Source: Auanema rhodensis
Taxonomy: Eukaryota; Nematoda; Chromadorea; Rhabditida; Rhabditidae
Assembly (NCBI GenBank): GCA_964057225.1
Contig: OZ059895.1
Location: 20,656,688-20,720,687, forward strand
Length of the DNA: 64,000 nt
Reading direction: 5' to 3'
Shown piece after piece: positions 12,979-27,017 of the stretch (within the stretch, counting starts at the first letter, position 1; the number at the start of each line of letters is the position of its first letter). Below the pieces are notes generated by a model. The model worked only from the letters and a program-made list of their open reading frames with translations. It was not told the DNA's origin and ran no database searches. A program made the translations under genes and the position numbers.

Positions 12979-15900
12979 AGAATTAATTTTTTCGTTGAAT
13001 AACATTGTCCATCGTCTTTGCCTTGAAAAAAGGAATCTAAAAACATCTACTTTTTGCTAAATTATTTTGAAATTTTTCGAAAAAATTTTTGTCAAAATGT
13101 TTTTGGAAGCAATGTTGAGTGTACATGGAAACTCAACATACACTAATGCATCATTTTTCAAACGATCATAACTAATTTTTGTATTGAGCGTTTCTCATTG
13201 TAGTATAGTGCATTCGATGCGGATTTTTGAGCTGCGTCGATCTGTGTTATCAGATTTGCGCTAGCTTAAAAATGCACCGAGATATCAACTGATATAAGTT
13301 CACACTTATATCCTCGATTTTCACCCTGAAGAATTAATTTTTTCGTTGAATAACAATGTCCATCGTCTTTGCCTTGAAAAAAGGAATCTAAAAACATCTA
13401 CTTTTTGCTAAATTATTTTGAAATTTTTCGAAAAAATTTTTGTCAAAATGTTTTTGGAAGCAATGTTGAGTGTACATGGAAACTCAACATACACTAACGC
13501 ATCATTTTTCAAACGATCATAACTAATTTTTGTATTAAGCGTTTCTCAATGTAGTATAGTGCATTCGATGCGGATTTTTAAGCTGCGTCGATCTGTGTTA
13601 TCAGATTTGCGCTAGCTTAAAAATGCACCGAGATATCAACTGATATAAGTTCACACTTATATCCTCGATTTTCACCCTGAAGAATTAATTTTTTCGTTGA
13701 ATAACATTGTCCATCGTCTTTGCCTTAAAAAAAAAAATCTGAAAACATCTACTTTTTGCTAAATTATTTTGAAATTTTTCGAAAAAATTTTTGTCAAAAT
13801 GTTTTTGGAAGCAATGTTGAGTGTACATGGAAACTCAACATACACTAATGCATCATTTTTCAAACGATCATAACTAATTTTTGTATTAAGCGTTTCTCAA
13901 TGTAGTATAGTGCATTCGATGCGGATTTTTAAGCTGCGTCGATCTGTGTTATCAGATTTGCGCTAGCTTAAAAATGCACCGAGATAACAACTGATATAAG
14001 TTCACACTTATATCCTCGATTTTCACCCTGAAGAATTAATTTTTTCGTTGAATAACAATGTCCATCGTCTTTGCCTTGAAAAAAGGAATCTAAAAACATC
14101 TACTTTTTGCTAAATTATTTTGAAATTTTTCGAAAAAATTTTTGTCAAAATGTTTTTGGAAGCAATGTTGAGTGTACATGGAAACTCCACATACACTAAC
14201 GCATCATTTTTCAAACGATCATAACTAATTTTTGTATTAAGCGTTTCTCAATGTAGTATAGTGCATTCGATGCGGATTTTTAAGCTGCGTCGATCTGTGT
14301 TATCAGATTTGCGCTAGCTTAAAAATGCACCGAGATATCAACTGATATATGTTCACACTTATATCCTCGATTTTCACCCTGAAGAAATTATTTTTTCGTT
14401 GAATAACATTGTCCATCGTCTTTGCCTTGAAAAAAAAAATCTGAAAACATCTACTTTTTGCTAAATTATTTTGAAATTTTTCGAAAAAATTTTTGTCAAA
14501 ATGTTTTTGGAAGCAATGTTGAGTGTACATGGAAACTCAACATACACTAATGCATCATTTTTCAAACGATCATAACTAATTTTTGTATTGAGCGTTTCTC
14601 ATTGTAGTATAGTGCATTCGATGCGGATTTTTGAGCTGCGTCGATCTGTGTTATCAGATTTGCGCTAGCTTAAAAATGCACCGAGATATCAACTGATATA
14701 AGTTCACACTTATATCCTCGATTTTCACCCTGAAGAATTAATTTTTTCGTTGAATAACATTGTCCATCGTCTTTGCCTTGAAAAAAGGAATCTAAAAACA
14801 TCTACTTTTTGCTAAATTATTTTGAAATTTTTCGAAAAAATTTTTGTCAAAATGTTTTTGGAAGCAATGTTGAGTGTACATGGAAACTCAACATACACTA
14901 ATGCATCATTTTTCAAACGATCATAACTAATTTTTGTATTGAGCGTTTCTCATTGTAGTATAGTGCATTCGATGCGGATTTTTGAGCTGCGTCGATCTGT
15001 GTTATCAGATTTGCGCTAGCTTAAAAATGCACCGAGATATCAACTGATATAAGTTCACACTTATATCCTCGATTTTCACCCTGAAGAATTAATTTTTTCG
15101 TTGAATAACAATGTCCATCGTCTTTGCCTTGAAAAAAGGAATCTAAAAACATCTACTTTTTGCTAAATTATTTTGAAATTTTTCGAAAAAATTTTTGTCA
15201 AAATGTTTTTGGAAGCAATGTTGAGTGTACATGGAAACTCAACATACACTAACGCATCATTTTTCAAACGATCATAACTAATTTTTGTATTAAGCGTTTC
15301 TCAATGTAGTATAGTGCATTCGATGCGGATTTTTAAGCTGCGTCGATCTGTGTTATCAGATTTGCGCTAGCTTAAAAATGCACCGAGATATCAACTGATA
15401 TAAGTTCACACTTATATCCTCGATTTTCACCCTGAAGAATTAATTTTTTCGTTGAATAACATTGTCCATCGTCTTTGCCTTAAAAAAAAAATCTGAAAAC
15501 ATCTACTTTTTGCTAAATTATTTTGAAATTTTTCGAAAAAATTTTTGTCAAAATGTTTTTGGAAGCAATGTTGAGTGTACATGGAAACTCAACATACACT
15601 AATGCATCATTTTTCAAACGATCATAACTAATTTTTGTATTAAGCGTTTCTCAATGTAGTATAGTGCATTCGATGCGGATTTTTAAGCTGCGTCGATCTG
15701 TGTTATCAGATTTGCGCTAGCTTAAAAATGCACCGAGATAACAACTGATATAAGTTCACACTTATATCCTCGATTTTCACCCTGAAGAATTAATTTTTTC
15801 GTTGAATAACAATGTCCATCGTCTTTGCCTTGAAAAAAGGAATCTAAAAACATCTACTTTTTGCTAAATTATTTTGAAATTTTTCGAAAAAATTTTTGTC

Positions 15901-16097
15901 AAAATGTTTTTGGAAGCAATGTTGAGTGTACATGGAAACTCCACATACACTAACGCATCATTTTTCAAACGATCATAACTAATTTTTGTATTAAGCGTTT
16001 CTCAATGTAGTATAGTGCATTCGATGCGGATTTTTAAGCTGCGTCGATCTGTGTTATCAGATTTGCGCTAGCTTAAAAATGCACCGAGATATCAACT
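12979..16097. repeat. S1 four-monomer block repeated at 5-monomer spacing
   Basis: The monomer series at 12979 to about 14340 recurs at 14734 to about 16097. Two private mutations prove the copying: GAGATAACAA at 13981 and 15735, and GAAACTCCAC at 14181 and 15935, both 1754 bp apart. One monomer in each copy has a long A-run after GCCTT, differing by one A, which explains 1754 rather than 1755. A different monomer, with ATATGTTCAC and GAAATTATT, separates the two copies. Confidence 0.75.
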
Positions 16098-17063
16098 GAT
16101 ATAAGTTCACACTTACATCCTCGATTTTCACCCTGAAGAATTAATTTTTTCGTTGAATAATATTGTCCATCGTCTTTGCCTTGAAAGAAAGAATCTGAAA
16201 ACATCTACTTTTTGCTAAATTATTTTGAAATTTTTCGAAAAAATTTTTGTCAAAATGTTTTTGGAAGCAATGTTGAGTGTACATGGAAACTCAACATACA
16301 CTAATGCATCATTTTTCAAACGATCATAACTAATTTTTGTATTGAGCGTTTCTCAATGTGGTATAGTGCATTCGATGCGGATTTTTAAGCTGCGTCGATC
16401 TGTGTTATCAGATTTGCGCTAGCTTAAAAATGCACCGAGATATCAACTGATATATGTTCACACTTATATCCTCGATTTTCACCCTGGAGAAATTATTTTT
16501 TCGTTGAATAACATTGTCCATCGTCTTTGCCTTGAAAAAAGGAATCTAAAAACATCTACTTCTTGCTAAATTATTTTGAAATTTTTCGAAAAAATTTTTG
16601 TCAAAATGTTTTTGGAAGCAATGTTGAGTGTACATGGAAACTCAACATACACTAATGCATCATTTTTCAAACGATCATAACTAATTTTTGTATTAAGCGT
16701 TTCTCAATGTAGTATAGTGCATTCGATGCGGATTTTTAAGCTACATCGATCTGTGTTATCAGATTTGCGCTAGCTTAAAAATGCACCGAGATATCAACTG
16801 ATATAAGTTCACACTTATATCCTCGATTTTCACCCTGAAGAATTAATTTTTTCGTTGAATAACATTGTCCATCGTCTTTGCCTTGAAAAAAAAAATCTGA
16901 AAACATCTACTTTTTGCTAAATTATTTTGAAATTTTTCGAAAAAATTTTTGTCAAAATGTTTTTGGAAGCAATGTTGAGTGTACATGGAAACTCAACATA
17001 CACTAATGCATCATTTTTCAAACGATCATAACTAAATTTTGTATTAAGCGTTTCTCAATGTAG

Positions 17064-19531
17064 TATTGTGCAATTGATGCGGATTTTTAAGCTGCGTCGA
17101 TCTGTGTTATCAGATTTGCGCTAGCTTAAAAATGCACCGAGATATCAACTGATATATGTTCACACTTATATCCTCGATTTTCACCCTGAAGAAATTATTT
17201 TTTCGTTGAATAACATTGTCCATCGTCTTTGCCTTGAAAAAAGGAATCTAAAAACATCTACTTCTTGCTAAATTATTTTGAAATTTTTCGAAAAAATTTT
17301 TGTCAAAATGTTTTTGGAAGCAATGTTGAGTGTACATGGAAACTCAACATACACTAATGCATCATTTTTCAAACGATCATAACTAATTTTTGTATTGAGC
17401 GTTTCTCATTGTAGTTTAGTGCATTCGATGCGGATTTTTAAGCTGCGTCGATCTGTGTTTTCAGATTTGCGCTAGCTTAAAAATGCACCGAGATATCAAC
17501 TGATATAAGTTCACACTTATATCCTCGATTTTCACCCTGAAGAATTAATTTTTTCGTTGAATAACATTGTCCATCGTCTTTGCCTTGGAAAAAGGAATCT
17601 AAAAACATCTACTTTTTGCTAAATTATTTTGAAATTTTTCGAAAAAATTTTTGTCAAAATGTTTTTGGAAGCAATGTTGAGTGTACATGGAAACTCAACA
17701 TACACTAATGCATCATTTTTCAAACGATCATAACTAATTTTTGTATTAAGCGTTTCTCAATGTAGTATAGTGCATTCGATGCGGATTTTTAAGCTGCGTC
17801 GATCTGTGTTATCAGATTTGCGCTAGCTTAAAAATGCACCGAGATATCAACTGATATAAGTTCACACATATCCTCGATTTTCACCCTGAAGAATTAATTT
17901 TTTCGTTGAATAACATTGTCCATCGTCTTTGCCTTGAAAAAAGAAATCTAAAAACATCTACTTTTTGCTAAATTATTTTGAAATTTTTCGAAAAAATTTT
18001 TGTCAAAATGTTTTTGGAAGCAATGTTGAGTGTACATGGAAACTCAACATACACTAATGCATCATTTTTCAAACAATCATAACTAATTTTTGTATTGAGC
18101 GTTTCTCATTGTAGTATAGTGCATTCGATGCGGATTTTTAAGCTGCGTCGATCTGTGTTATCAGATTTGCGCTAGCTTAAAAATGCACCGAGATATCAAC
18201 TGATATAAGTTCACACTTATATCCTCGATTTTCACCCTGAAGAATTAATTTTTTCGTTGAATAACATTGTCCATCGTCTTTGCCTTGGAAAAAGGAATCT
18301 AAAAACATCTACTTTTTGCTAAATTATTTTGAAATTTTTCGAAAAAATTTTTGTCAAAATGTTTTTGGAAGCAATGTTGAGTGTACATGGAAACTCAACA
18401 TACACTAATGCATCATTTTTCAAACGATCATAACTAATTTTTGTATTGAGCGTTTCTCATTGTAGTATAGTGCATTCGATGCGGATTTTTAAGCTGCGTC
18501 GATCTGTGTTATCAGATTTGCGCTAGCTTAAAAATGCACCGAGATATCAACTGATATAAGTTCACACTTATATCCTCGATTTTCACCCTGAAGAATTAAT
18601 TTTTTCGTTGAATAACATTGTCCATCGTCTTTGCCTTGAAAAAAGAAATCTAAAAACATCTACTTTTTGCTAAATTATTTTGAAATTTTTCGAAAAAATT
18701 TTTGTCAAAATGTTTTTGGAAGCAATGTTGAGTGTACATGGAAACTCAACATACACTAATGCATCATTTTTCAAACGATCATAACTAATTTTTGTATTGA
18801 GCGTTTCTCATTGTAGTATAGTGCATTCGATGCGGATTTTTAAGCTGCGTCGATCTGTGTTATCAGATTTGCGCTAGCTTAAAAATGCACCGAGATATCA
18901 ACTGATATAAGTTCACACTTATATCCTCGATTTTCACCCTGAAGAATTAATTTTTTCGTTGAATAACATTGTCCATCGTCTTTGCCTTGGAAAAAGGAAT
19001 CTAAAAACATCTACTTTTTGCTAAATTATTTTGAAATTTTTCGAAAAAATTTTTGTCAAAATGTTTTTGGAAGCAATGTTGAGTGTACATGGAAACTCAA
19101 CATACACTAATGCATCATTTTTCAAACGATCATAACTAATTTTTGTATTGAGCGTTTCTCATTGTAGTATAGTGCATTCGATGCGGATTTTTAAGCTGCG
19201 TCGATCTGTGTTATCAGATTTGCGCTAGCTTAAAAATGCACCGAGATATCAACTGATATAAGTTCACACTTATATCCTCGATTTTCACCCTGAAGAATTA
19301 ATTTTTTCGTTGAATAACATTGTCCATCGTCTTTGCCTTGAAAAAAGAAATCTAAAAACATCTACTTTTTGCTAAATTATTTTGAAATTTTTCGAAAAAA
19401 TTTTTGTCAAAATGTTTTTGGAAGCAATGTTGAGTGTACATGGAAACTCAACATACACTAATGCATCATTTTTCAAACGATCATAACTAAATTTTGTATT
19501 AAGCGTTTCTCAATGTAGTATTGTGCAATTG
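17064..19531. repeat. S1 7-monomer spaced duplicate marker (2455 bp)
   Basis: The distinctive combination ACTAAATTTTG then AGTATTGTGCAATTG occurs only near 17033-17076 and 19488-19531. The second marker starts at 17064 and 19519, which is 2455 bp or seven monomers minus 2 bp. In both places it is followed by ATATGTTCAC, GAAATTATT and CTTCTTGCT. The intervening DNA contains the three-dimer block at 17541-19644, so that block probably expanded inside a once-contiguous series. Confidence 0.7.
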
Positions 19532-19644
19532 ATGCGGATTTTTAAGCTGCGTCGATCTGTGTTATCAGATTTGCGCTAGCTTAAAAATGCACCGAGATAT
19601 CAACTGATATATGTTCACACTTATATCCTCGATTTTCACCCTGA
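17541..19644. repeat. S1 dimer HOR, three copies (700, 702, 702 bp)
   Basis: Monomers with GCCTTGGAAAAAGG alternate with monomers with GAAAAAAGAAATC. The CCTTGGAA marker sits near 17585, 18285 and 18987. Copies run 17541-18240, 18241-18942 and 18943-19644. The first copy differs by ATTAAGCG with TCAATG in its second half and by a 2-bp deletion (CACACATATCC near 17866). The same 2-bp deletion occurs near 5590. Confidence 0.78.
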
Positions 19645-20346
19645 AGAAATTATTTTTTCGTTGAATAACATTGTCCATCGTCTTTGCCTTGAAAAAAGGA
19701 ATCTAAAAACATCTACTTCTTGCTAAATTATTTTGAAATTTTTCGAAAAAATTTTTGTCAAAATGTTTTTGGAAGCAATGTTGAGTGTACATGGAAACTC
19801 AACATACACTAATGCATCATTTTTCAAACGATCATAACTAATTTTTGTATTAAGCGTTTCTCAATGTAGTATAGTGCATTCGATGCGGATTTTTAAGCTA
19901 CATCGATCTGTGTTATCAGATTTGCGCAAGCTTAAAAATGCACCGAGATATCAACTGATATAAGTTCACACTTATATCCTCGATTTTCACCCTGAAGAAT
20001 TAATTTTTTCGTTGAATAACATTGTCCATCGTCTTTGCCTTGAAAAAAAAAATCTGAAAACATCTACTTTTTGCTAAATTATTTTGAAATTTTTCGAAAA
20101 AATTTTTGTCAAAATGTTTTTGGAAGCAATGTTGAGTGTACATGGAAACTCAACATACACTAATGCATCATTTTTCAAACGATCATAACTAATTTTTGTA
20201 TTAAGCGTTTCTCAATGTAGTATAGTGCATTCGATGCGGATTTTTAAGCTGCGTCGATCTGTGTTATCAGATTTGCGCTAGCTTAAAAATGCACCGAGAT
20301 ATCAACTGATATAAGTTCACACTTATATCCTCGATTTTCACCCTGA

Positions 20347-21750
20347 AGAATTAATTTTTTCGTTGAATAACAATGTCCATCGTCTTTGCCTTGAAAAAAG
20401 GAATCTAAAAACATCTACTTTTTGCTAAATTATTCTGAAATTTTTCGAAAAAATTTTTGTCAAAATGTTTTTGGAAGCAATGTTGAGTGTACAAGGAAAC
20501 TCAACATACACTAATGCATCATTTTTCAAACGATCATAACTAATTTTTGTATTAAGCGTTTCTCAATGTAGTATAGTGCATTCGATGCGGATTTTTAAGC
20601 TGCGTCGATCTGTGTTATCAGATTTGCGCCAGCTTAAAAATGCACCGAGATATCAACTGATATATGTTCACACTTATATCCTCGATTTTCACCCTGAAGA
20701 AATTATTTTTTCGTTGAATAACATTGTCCATCGTCTTTGCCTTGAAAAAAGGAATCTAAAAACATCTACTTCTTGCTAAATTATTTTCAAATTTTTCGAA
20801 AAAATTTTTGTCAAAATGTTTTTGGAAGCAATGTTGAGTGTACATGGAAACTCAACATACACTAATGCATCATTTTTCAAACGATCATAACTAATTTTTG
20901 TATTAAGCGTTTCTCAATGTAGTATAGTGCATTCGATGCGGATTTTTAAGCTACATCGATCTGTGTTATCAGATTTGCGCTAGCTTAAAAATGCACCGAG
21001 ATATCAACTGATATATGTTCACACTTATATCCTCGATTTTCACCCTGAAGAATTAATTTTTTCGTTGAATAACATTGTCCATCGTCTTTGCCTTGAAAAA
21101 AGGAATCTAAAAACATCTACTTTTTGCTAAATTATTCTGAAATTTTTCGAAAAAATTTTTGTCAAAATGTTTTTGGAAGCAATGTTGAGTGTACATGGAA
21201 ACTCAACATACACTAATGCATCATTTTTCAAACGATCATAACTAATTTTTGTATTAAGCGTTTCTCAATGTAGTATAGTGCATTCGATGCGGATTTTTAA
21301 GCTGCGTCGATCTGTGTTATCAGATTTGCGCTAGCTTAAAAATGCACCGAGATATCAACTGATATATGTTCACACTTATATCCTCGATTTTCACCCTGAA
21401 GAAATTATTTTTTCGTTGAATAACATTGTCCATCGTCTTTGCCTTGAAAAAAGGAATCTAAAAACATCTACTTCTTGCTAAATTATTTTGAAATTTTTCG
21501 AAAAAATTTTTGTCAAAATGTTTTTGGAAGCAATGTTGAGTGTACATGGAAACTCAACATACACTAATGCATCATTTTTCAAACGATCATAACTAATTTT
21601 TGTATTAAGCGTTTCTCAATGTAGTATAGTGCATTCGATGCGGATTTTTAAGCTACATCGATCTGTGTTATCAGATTTGCGCTAGCTTAAAAATGCACCG
21701 AGATATCAACTGATATAAGTTCACACTTATATCCTCGATTTTCACCCTGA
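20347..21750. repeat. S1 dimer HOR, two copies of 702 bp
   Basis: ATATGTTCAC (20663 and 21365 region), CTTCTTGCT and CTACATCGATC (20951 and 21653) all recur 702 bp apart. Copies run 20347-21048 and 21049-21750. The first copy has private changes: GCGCCAGC in place of GCGCTAGC near 20626, ACAAGG in the hairpin loop near 20492, and TTTTCAAAT near 20786. The GCGCCAGC change removes a stop and creates a 67-codon plus-strand open stretch at 20576-20779, judged spurious. Confidence 0.75.
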
Positions 21751-22280
21751 AGAATTAATTTTTTCGTTGAATAACATTGTCCATCGTCTTTGCCTTGAAA
21801 AAAAAAATCTGAAAACATCTACTTTTTGCTAAATTATTTTGAAATTTTTCGAAAAAATTTTTGTCAAAATGTTTTTGGAAGCAATGTTGAGTGTACATGG
21901 AAACTCAACATACACTAATGCATCATTTTTCAAACGATCATAACTAATTTTTGTATTAAGCGTTTCTCAATGTAGTATAGTGCATTCGATGCGGATTTTT
22001 AAGCTGCGTCGATCTGTGTTATCAGATTTGCGCTAGCTTAAAAATGCACCGAGATATCAACTGATATAAGTTCACACTTATATCCTCGATTTTCACCCTG
22101 AAGAATTAATTTTTTCGTTGAATAACAATGTCCATCGTCTTCGCCTTGAAAAAAGGAATCTAAAAACATCTACTTTTTGCTAAATTATTTTGAAATTTTT
22201 CGAAAAAATTTTTGTCAAAATGTTTTTGGAAGCAATGTTGAGTGTACATGGAAACTCAACATACACTAATGCATCATTTT

Positions 22281-25200
22281 TCGAACGATCATAACTAATT
22301 TTTGTATTAAGCGTTTCTCAATGTAGTATAGTGCATTCGATGCGGATTTTTAAGCTGCGTCGATCTGTGTTATCAGATTTGCGCTAGCTTAAAAATGCAC
22401 CGAGATATCAACTGATATAAGTTCACACTTATATCCTCGATTTTCACCCTGAAGAATTAATTTTTTCGTTGAATAACATTGTCCATCGTCTTCGCCTTGA
22501 AAAAAGGAATCTAAAAACATCTACTTTTTGCTAAATTATTTTGAAATTTTTCGAAAAAATTTTTGTCAAAATGTTTTTGGAAGCAATGTTGAGTGTACAT
22601 GGAAACTCAACATACACTAATGCATCATTTTTCAAACGATCATAACTAATTTTTGTATTAAGCGTTTCTCAATGTAGTATAGTGCATTCGATGCGGATTT
22701 TTAAGCTGCGTCGATCTGTGTTATCAGATTTGCGCTAGCTTAAAAATGCACCGAGATATCAACTGATATAAGTTCACACTTATATCCTCGATTTTCACCC
22801 TGAAGAATTAATTTTTTCGTTGAATAACATTGTCCATCGTCTTTGCCTTGAAAAAAAAAAATCTGAAAACATCTACTTTTTGCTAAATTATTTTGAAATT
22901 TTTCGAAAAAATTTTTGTGAAAATGTTTTTGGAAGCAATGTTGAGTGTACATGGAAACTCAACATACACTAATGCATCATTTTTCAAACGATCATAACTA
23001 ATTTTTGTATTAAGCGTTTCTCAATGTAGTATAGTGCATTCGATGCGGATTTTTAAGCTGCGTCGATCTGTGTTATCAGATTTGCGCTAGCTTAAAAATG
23101 CACCGAGATATCAACTGATATAAGTTCACACTTATATCCTCGATTTTCACCCTGAAGAATTAATTTTTTCGTTGAATAACAATGTCCATCGTCTTTGCCT
23201 TGAAAAAAGAAATCTAAAAACATCTACTTTTTGCTAAATTATTCTGAAATTTTTCGAAAAAATTTTTGTCAAAATGTTTTTGGAAGCAATGTTGAGTGTA
23301 CATGGAAACTCAACATACACTAATGCATCATTTTTCAAACGATCATAACTAATTTTTGTATTAAGCGTTTCTCAATGTAGTATAGTGCATTCGATGCGGA
23401 TTTTTAAGCTGCGTCGATCTGTGTTATCAGATTTGCGCTAGCTTAAAAATGCACCGAGATATCAACTGATATAAGTTCACACTTATATCCTCGATTTTCA
23501 CCCTGAAGAATTAATTTTTTCGTTGAATAACATTGTCCATCGTCTTTGCCTTGAAAAAAAAAATCTGAAAACATCTACTTTTTGCTAAATTATTTTGAAA
23601 TTTTTCGAAAAAATTTCTGTCAAAATGTTTTTGGAAGCAATGTTGAGTGTACATGGAAACTCAACATACACTAATGCATCATTTTTCAAACGATCATAAC
23701 TAATTTTTGTATTAAGCGTTTCTCAATGTAGTATAGTGCATTCGATGCGGATTTTTAAGCTGCGTCGATCTGTGTTATCAGATTTGCGCTAGCTTAAAAA
23801 TACACCGAGATATCAACTGATATAAGTTCACACTTATATCCTCGATTTTCACCCTGAAGAATTAATTTTTTCGTTGAATAACAATGTCCATCGTCTTTGC
23901 CTTGAAAAAAGGAATCTAAAAACATCTACTTTTTGCTAAATTATTCTGAAATTTTTCGAAAAAATTTTTGTCAAAATGTTTTTGGAAGCAATGTTGAGTG
24001 TACATGGAAACTCAACATACACTAATGCATCATTTTTCAAACGATCATAACTAATTTTTGTATTAAGCGTTTCTCAATGTAGTATAGTGCATTCGATGCG
24101 GATTTTTAAGCTGCGTCGATCTGTGTTATCAGATTTGCGCTAGCTTAAAAATGCACCGAGATATCAACTGATATAAGTTCACACTTATATCCTCGATTTT
24201 CACCCTGAAGAATTAATTTTTTCGTTGAATAACATTGTCCATCGTCTTTGCCTTGAAAAAAAAAATCTGAAAACATCTACTTTTTGCTAAATTATTTTGA
24301 AATTTTTCGAAAAAATTTTTGTCAAAATGTTTTTGGAAGCAATGTTGAGTGTACATGGAAACTCAACATACACTAATGCATCATTTTTCGAACGATCATA
24401 ACTAATTTTTGTATTAAGCGTTTCTCAATGTAGTATAGTGCATTCGATGCGGATTTTTAAGCTGCGTCGATCTGTGTTATCAGATTTGCGCTAGCTTAAA
24501 AATGCACCGAGATATCAACTGATATAAGTTCACACTTATATCCTCGATTTTCACCCTGAAGAATTAATTTTTTCGTTGAATAACATCGTCCATCGTCTTC
24601 GCCTTGAAAAAAGGAATCTAAAAACATCTACTTTTTGCTAAATTATTTTGAAATTTTTCGAAAAAATTTTTGTCAAAATGTTTTTGGAAGCAATGTTGAG
24701 TGTACATGGAAACTCAACATACACTAATGCATCATTTTTCAAACGATCATAACTAATTTTTGTATTAAGCGTTTCTCAATGTAGTATAGTGCATTCGATG
24801 CGGATTTTTAAGCTGCGTCGATCTGTGTTATCAGATTTGCGCTAGCTTAAAAATGCACCGAGATATCAACTGATATAAGTTCACACTTATATCCTCGATT
24901 TTCACCCTGAAGAATTAATTTTTTCGTTGAATAACAATGTCCATCGTCTTTGCCTTGAAAAAAAAAAATCTGAAAACATCTACTTTTCGCTAAATTATTT
25001 TGAAATTTTTCGAAAAAATTTTTGTGAAAATGTTTTTGGAAGCAATGTTGAGTGTACATGGAAACTCAACATACACTAATGCATCATTTTTCAAACGATC
25101 ATAACTAATTTTTGTATTAAGCGTTTCTCAATGTAGTATAGTGCATTCGATGCGGATTTTTAAGCTGCGTCGATCTGTGTTATCAGATTTGCGCTAGCTT

Positions 25201-26494
25201 AAAAATGCACCGAGATATCAACTGATATAAGTTCACACTTATATCCTCGATTTTCACCCTGAAGAATTAATTTTTTCGTTGAATAACAATGTCCATCGTC
25301 TTTGCCTTGAAAAAAGGAATCTAAAAACATCTACTTTTTGCTAAATTATTCTGAAATTTTTCGAAAAAATTTTTGTCAAAATGTTTTTGGAAGCAATGTT
25401 GAGTGTACATGGAAACTCAACATACACTAATGCATCATTTTTCAAACGATCATAACTAATTTTTGTATTAAGCGTTTCTCAATGTAGTATAGTGCATTCG
25501 ATGCGGATTTTTAAGCTGCGTCGATCTGTGTTATCAGATTTGCGCTAGCTTAAAAATGCACCGAGATATCAACTGATATAAGTTCACACTTATATCCTCG
25601 ATTTTCACCCTGAAGAATTAATTTTTTCGTTGAATAACATTGTCCATCGTCTTTGCCTTGAAAAAAAAAATCTGAAAACATCTACTTTTTGCTAAATTAT
25701 TTTGAAATTTTTCGAAAAAATTTCTGTCAAAATGTTTTTGGAAGCAATGTTGAGTGTACATGGAAACTCAACATACACTAATGCATCATTTTTCAAACGA
25801 TCATAACTAATTTTTGTATTAAGCGTTTCTCAATGTAGTATAGTGCATTCGATGCGGATTTTTAAGCTGCGTCGATCTGTGTTATCAGATTTGCGCTAGC
25901 TTAAAAATACACCGAGATATCAACTGATATAAGTTCACACTTATATCCTCGATTTTCACCCTGAAGAATTAATTTTTTCGTTGAATAACAATGTCCATCG
26001 TCTTTGCCTTGAAAAAAGGAATCTAAAAACATCTACTTTTTGCTAAATTATTCTGAAATTTTTCGAAAAAATTTTTGTCAAAATGTTTTTGGAAGCAATG
26101 TTGAGTGTACATGGAAACTCAACATACACTAATGCATCATTTTTCAAACGATCATAACTAATTTTTGTATTAAGCGTTTCTCAATGTAGTATAGTGCATT
26201 CGATGCGGATTTTTAAGCTGCGTCGATCTGTGTTATCAGATTTGCGCTAGCTTAAAAATGCACCGAGATATCAACTGATATAAGTTCACACTTATATCCT
26301 CGATTTTCACCCTGAAGAATTAATTTTTTCGTTGAATAACATTGTCCATCGTCTTTGCCTTGAAAAAAAAAATCTGAAAACATCTACTTTTTGCTAAATT
26401 ATTTTGAAATTTTTCGAAAAAATTTTTGTCAAAATGTTTTTGGAAGCAATGTTGAGTGTACATGGAAACTCAACATACACTAATGCATCATTTT
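22281..26494. repeat. S1 6-mer HOR, two copies of 2107 bp
   Basis: Five markers recur exactly 2107 bp apart: TTCGAACG (22281, 24388, 26495), TTTGTGAAAATG (near 22915 and 25022), AAATTTCTGT (23611 and 25718), AAATACACCG (near 23788 and 25895) and ACATCGTCC (24585 and 26692). Copies run 22281-24387 and 24388-26494, and the third TTCGAACG and ACATCGTCC show the start of another copy. One A-run is a base longer, so 2107 = 6 x 351 + 1. A 70-codon minus-strand open stretch appears in each copy (22740-22952, 24847-25059) and is repeat-internal. Confidence 0.88.
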
Positions 26495-27017
26495 TCGAAC
26501 GATCATAACTAATTTTTGTATTAAGCGTTTCTCAATGTAGTATAGTGCATTCGATGCGGATTTTTAAGCTGCGTCGATCTGTGTTATCAGATTTGCGCTA
26601 GCTTAAAAATGCACCGAGATATCAACTGATATAAGTTCACACTTATATCCTCGATTTTCACCCTGAAGAATTAATTTTTTCGTTGAATAACATCGTCCAT
26701 CGTCTTCGCCTTGAAAAAAGGAATCTAAAAACATCTACTTTTTGCTAAATTATTTTGAAATTTTTCGAAAAAATTTTTGTCAAAATGTTTTTGGAAGCAA
26801 TGTTGAGTGTACATGGAAACTCAACATACACTAATGCATCATTTTTCAAACGATCATAACTAATTTTTGTATTAAGCGTTTCTCAATGTAGTATAGTGCA
26901 TTCGATGCGGATTTTTAAGCTGCGTCGATCTGTGTTATCAGATTTGCGCTAGCTTAAAAATGCACCGAGATATCAACTGATATAAGTTCACACTTATATC
27001 CTCGATTTTCACCCTGA

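Noticed and set aside
20576-20779. 67-codon plus-strand open frame
   Set aside because: It exists only because GCGCTAGC became GCGCCAGC near 20626, removing a TAG, plus the ATATGTT variant. Neighbouring monomers have the stop. It is repeat DNA.
22740-22952. 70-codon minus-strand open frame, repeated at 24847-25059
   Set aside because: The two frames are copies from the 2107-bp HOR and depend on an A-run length change. Nothing suggests translation.
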